This document shows, one piece after another, positions 61,068-64,000 of a DNA stretch of 64,000 nt (the first letter of the stretch is position 1; every line of letters starts with the position of its first letter). The notes beneath the pieces were generated by a model, which saw only the letters and a list, made by a program, of their open reading frames with translations, was not told the origin of the DNA and did no database searches. The position numbers and the translations under genes are program-made. The DNA comes from Microlunatus speluncae (GTDB taxonomy: Bacteria; Actinomycetota; Actinomycetes; Propionibacteriales; Propionibacteriaceae): contig NZ_VKCZ01000014.1 of assembly GCF_009299835.1 (NCBI RefSeq), positions 372,001-436,000 of the forward strand, read 5' to 3'.

Positions 61068-61731
61068 TCATCGGTCCGACGCCGCGACGTCGATGACCTC
61101 CTTGTCCCCGGCGCTCCGCCCGGCAACGATCACCGCCGCCCGCTGCCAGGGCTGATCGCTCTCCAGGAACGGCAGCTCCTCCCGCATCCATTCCTCCCAG
61201 AAGCCTTCGACCGCGGCGGCGTCACTCCTGACTCCCTCGTTCAGATCCCGCGCGATCCCGCGCTCGCGGGCATCATCGAAGTCGGATTGCACCCAGACGA
61301 CGGCATGGGCCCACGCCGCGATTTGCCCGACCCGCGCCGACACCCTCCACGATCAGGTCCCGGTCCGACTCGATCGTGATCGCGCCGCCACGACCATTCG
61401 GAGCCCAACCCGGCGGCTGATAGCGCACCGGCTCGTTCCGCCGCACCGGCCTGATCACATTCTCGATCAACTCCGAATCCCAGCCGAGGATCGAAAAATT
61501 CCACGCCACATCATCGGTGTGGACCACCATCGATCCAGGCAGCACCATCTGGAGTCGGCCGGCCAGGGTGGTCTTCCCGCCGGCGCTTCGCCCATCCACC
61601 AAGATCACCCGATTTCCCGCCTCCCGACCTGGCAGGCCGAGACGCTCCGGCAGCTCCCGCACCGAGAGACGCTGCCAGTTCGTGATCACGGGCTCCGCGG
61701 AACCTTCGGGCGGTTTCATGCGCACCATCAT
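61068..61731 (-). pseudogene. P-loop nucleoside kinase-like gene with frameshift
   Basis: Read from ATG 61731, the protein has VILVDGRSAGGKTTLAGRLQ (P-loop) and DDVAWNFSILGWD, then LIVEGV near 61345. There the frame shifts: the continuation that fits the family (AHAVVWVQSDFDDARERGIARD, then FWEEWMREELPFLESDQPW) lies in the -1 frame down to 61068. One missing base at about 61341-61347 explains both halves. It is a broken gene or a sequencing error. The start overlaps the methyltransferase stop by four bases. Confidence 0.8.
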
Positions 61732-62612
61732 GCGCGAAGGAGAAACGCCACACCCCACAGCTTGCCGATCATGCGGTAGACGTGCCAGAGGCAGTCGGCG
61801 AGCATGATCCGGTAGTTGGCTGCGCCGTACCGATCGATGTAACGCTGGGGTGTCCGGAGCAGTCGCGCAGCGTGGGTCAGTCTGCGCCCGGCCGAGCCAT
61901 CGCGCTCCTGTCCTGCTTCTCCCCATTCACTCGCGTAATCGACGCGCTGCCGGATTTCGAGCCCGGCGACCCTGATCGCTTCCTCGACGTCGGCGGGCCG
62001 CAGCTCCCTGGCCGGCCCGAATCCCAGCTCCTGGCTCGCGAGCCAATGCGCCTCCACCGCAGTCATCGCCGGCCCGGTGAGCACCTGGTAGATCAAGCCG
62101 ACCGCGCCCGGACGGAGCACCCGGCGGAACTCACGCATCGCGGCGATCGGATCGGTGAAGGTGATCACCTCCTTGCACCACAACACGTCCACGGATCGGT
62201 CGGGCAGTGGGATCGCCTCCGCTCGCCCGAGGTGAACGTCGATCCGATGGTCAAGTCCCTCGGCGGCTGCCCGATCCTTGGCCTGCTGCACATTGATCGG
62301 CGACGGATCGATGCCATGAACCTGCAACCCGAACCGGCTCGCCAGCCGGACGGCATCTCGGCCCCGGCCGCAGCCCACGTCGACGGCGATGCCACCCACA
62401 GGCGGGTCGGCTCCGGCGAGCAGATCGCCGAGGGAGTCAGGCCCGCGGAGTGTCAGGCTCTCGTCGAGGAATCGGCCGAACTCCTCCTCGATCTCGCCGA
62501 AGTCCGCACCGATCTGGTCGGCGTCTTCGGTCGCGGCGGTTGAGCCGGCCGCGAAGATCATTTCGACGTCCTCGTACCGAGCCGACTCTTCGAACGGCAA
62601 CGGCTGCGTCAT
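61728..62612 (-). CDS. Class I SAM-dependent methyltransferase
   Basis: 294 residues from ATG 62612 with AAGGGAG upstream. SAM motif IAVDVGCGRGRDAVRLASRFG near 76-96, acidic VHGIDPSP, and DVLWCKEVITFTDPIAAMREFRRVLRPGA after it. The helical C-terminus ends WHVYRMIGKLWGVAFLLRA. Resembles small-molecule or ubiquinone/menaquinone-type methyltransferases; the substrate is not evident. Coupled to the frameshifted kinase gene. Confidence 0.88.
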   Translation of the reverse strand: MTQPLPFEESARYEDVEMIFAAGSTAATEDADQIGADFGEIEEEFGRFLDESLTLRGPDSLGDLLAGADPPVGGIAVDVGCGRGRDAVRLASRFGLQVHGIDPSPINVQQAKDRAAAEGLDHRIDVHLGRAEAIPLPDRSVDVLWCKEVITFTDPIAAMREFRRVLRPGAVGLIYQVLTGPAMTAVEAHWLASQELGFGPARELRPADVEEAIRVAGLEIRQRVDYASEWGEAGQERDGSAGRRLTHAARLLRTPQRYIDRYGAANYRIMLADCLWHVYRMIGKLWGVAFLLRA

Positions 62613-62765
62613 CGTGGCTCCCTTCTCGATTGGTCTCACCGTGGACCGGGGGCTGCGACCGTGCAAGCGAATTTGCCGAGTCGACGTCCTCCGTGCTCGT
62701 ACCCGATGCCCGTAGGGTCGAGACCGGCGTCAAGGTCTGACGCGGAACCGAGGAGGTCGCTGACC

Positions 62766-63674
62766 ATGGCTGACGAGGTCCTTGATCGCCTCACCGAATG
62801 GGCGATCGAGCGGGCCGGGATCCACGCGGTGATCCTCACCAGCACCCGTGCGATACCCGGTGCGGCACTGGACGCATACTCCGACTACGACGTCGTCCTC
62901 GTCGTCGACGACGTGGTGTCGATGGCGCAGAACCAAGACTGGCTGGCCGATTTCGGCGACCTGCTGATCAGCTATTGGGATCCGGTCAACGTGAACCCCG
63001 AGACCGGAGCGGTCTGGGTCGGCAGCGTGAACAACTATGTCAACGGTCTGAAGATCGACTTCGGTCTCTGGTCGCCCCAGCGGTTCGTCGATGTCACCAC
63101 TCGGCCCCAGCCGCACCCGGAGTTCGATGCCGGGCATCGCGTGCTGATCGACAAGATCGGCCTGACCGGAGGTCTGCCAGCTCCGACGTACGCGGCGTAC
63201 ATCCCCGAGCGCCCCGACGAGCCGACCTTCCAACGCCTGATCGTCGACTTCCTGATCGGGGTCCCGTACGTCGCGAAAAGCCTGCTCCGGAACGAGTTGC
63301 TGCCTGCGAAGTGGGTCCTCGACTGCGACATGAGGTCGAACTACCTGGTGCCGATGCTGGAGTGGCGGGTCGAATGTGATCATGACTGGTCGCTGAAGAC
63401 GGGGAGCCTCGGCAAGGGACTCAAGAAGTATCTCCCGGCCGACACCTGGGCCGAACTGGAGAACACGATGACCGGCCCGGCTCCGGAGGACAACTGGGAT
63501 GCCCTGTTCACCATGGTCGCCCTGTTCGCCCGACTCGCCCAGGAAGTCGCGACCAGGCTCGGCTACCGGTATCCGTCAGATCTCGTGGACCGGGTCACGG
63601 AACACGCCCGCCAGATGCGGCAGGGCGACTACGCGGCCGGCCCGCGATCACCGGGTCAGTCCGGCCAGACGTGA
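62766..63674 (+). CDS. AadK/ANT(6)-like nucleotidyltransferase
   Basis: 302 residues from ATG 62766 (GGAGG upstream); an open frame upstream has no support. STRAIPGAALDAYSDYDVVLVVDD carries the S-D-Y-D metal pair of the aminoglycoside 6-adenylyltransferase family; IDKIGLTGGLPAP, FLIGVPYVAKSLLRNELLPAKWVLD and the late MLEWRVE block are also typical. Members inactivate streptomycin, but chromosomal ones may have other substrates. Confidence 0.9.
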   Translation: MADEVLDRLTEWAIERAGIHAVILTSTRAIPGAALDAYSDYDVVLVVDDVVSMAQNQDWLADFGDLLISYWDPVNVNPETGAVWVGSVNNYVNGLKIDFGLWSPQRFVDVTTRPQPHPEFDAGHRVLIDKIGLTGGLPAPTYAAYIPERPDEPTFQRLIVDFLIGVPYVAKSLLRNELLPAKWVLDCDMRSNYLVPMLEWRVECDHDWSLKTGSLGKGLKKYLPADTWAELENTMTGPAPEDNWDALFTMVALFARLAQEVATRLGYRYPSDLVDRVTEHARQMRQGDYAAGPRSPGQSGQT

Positions 63675-63773
63675 ACTCGCACTGCCAAGTGTCGGTCACT
63701 CTGCCGCGTCGCCGCCCTCGGCACAAGATCAAATCCGGATGTGAATCGCAGCCTTGAACGTTAGTGTCGGTTC

Positions 63774-64000
63774 ATGCCGAAGCTCTGGATCACGATGGCC
63801 GGACCGGCCGGGATCGGCAAGTCGACGTTGGCCGACGGCATCACGGGCGACCTCTGGCGTCAAGGCAGTCCGGTCGAGGCCTTCGGCGAGGAGGAGTTGT
63901 TCACTCGCGCCGAGTTCGCGGTCGTTGCCGAGGGTTTCCGGACGGGGCACTATGCCGGCGCTTCCCAGTTCGAGGATGCGTACGGCGCGTGGTTGGCGAA
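63774..64000 (+). CDS. P-loop kinase, N-terminal part
   Basis: 75 codons before the window ends. P-loop WITMAGPAGIGKSTLADGI near 5-23, then a nucleoside-kinase-like stretch (EEELFTRAEFAVVAEGF). The rest of the protein lies outside the window. Similar in style to the frameshifted kinase at 61068. Confidence 0.75.
   Translation, partial: MPKLWITMAGPAGIGKSTLADGITGDLWRQGSPVEAFGEEELFTRAEFAVVAEGFRTGHYAGASQFEDAYGAWLA

Noticed and set aside
61273..61926. Single intact 217-residue gene at the kinase locus
   Set aside because: Its start lies in the methyltransferase gene and its end is frameshifted nonsense; the family continuation is in another frame.

Overview
This is a high-GC actinobacterial chromosome segment. 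The Pup-proteasome genes, a WhiB-family protein, TAGGCT-type -10 boxes close to GTG starts and a Streptomyces-type integrative element (AICE) all fit Actinobacteria. A soil Propionibacteriaceae lineage (Microlunatus-like) is my guess from overall style, not a demonstrated placement.

Region 1 (1-16.4 kb) is the Pup-proteasome locus: tail of a peptide-type ABC solute-binding protein, trmI, the ring ATPase mpa/arc, two reverse-strand genes (CPT-like P-loop kinase, DUF3054 membrane protein), dop, pup, prcB, prcA and then tyrA. Between dop and pup sits a polymorphic-toxin module: an 1839-residue RHS protein ending in a papain-like (Tox-PL) tip, followed by an Imm35-like immunity gene and two further small genes. 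pafA is not in the window.

Region 2 (16.4-44.4 kb) lies between tyrA and cmk-der, genes often close together in actinobacteria, so it looks like an accessory block. It holds (a) an Hsp70 / GrpE-like / zinc-ribbon membrane protein operon; (b) an alpha/beta hydrolase; (c) a LacI-controlled sugar operon (ROK kinase, mannose-6-phosphate isomerase-like protein, lipoprotein, two permeases, glycosidase) with perfect or near-perfect LacI operators and a divergent exported propeller protein; (d) a phytanoyl-CoA dioxygenase-family gene; and (e) a second LacI-controlled operon of nine tightly coupled genes including two ADP-ribosylglycohydrolase-family proteins, a TIM-barrel/FGE-like fusion, a CaiB-type CoA-transferase and a CitE-type lyase. 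The last looks like an undescribed catabolic route in which a glycoside is imported and cleaved and an acid is activated with CoA and split.

Region 3 (44.4-49.2 kb) is core: cmk, der, a NarL-type response regulator, an acyltransferase-3 membrane protein, a DUF5655 protein and tRNA-Pro(GGG).

Region 4 (49.3-57.7 kb) is an AICE integrated in the tRNA-Pro 3' end: integrase, excisionase-like protein, HUH replication initiator, WhiB, FtsK/Tra translocase, three small genes and a divergent GntR-HD fusion regulator. A 44-bp direct repeat bounds it, and a third, degenerate att copy plus duplicated right-end sequence and an integrase scrap mark an older tandem element.

Region 5 (57.7-64 kb) is a run of small accessory enzymes: DinB-like, a methyltransferase remnant, RidA, histidine phosphatase, APH-like, a frameshifted P-loop kinase, a methyltransferase, an AadK-like nucleotidyltransferase and the start of another P-loop kinase.

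Two dispersed repeat families cross the window: CCTGAGCCTGTCGAAGGG-type repeats, three of them translated in frame inside genes, and TTGTCAGA-stem palindromes located at gene ends.
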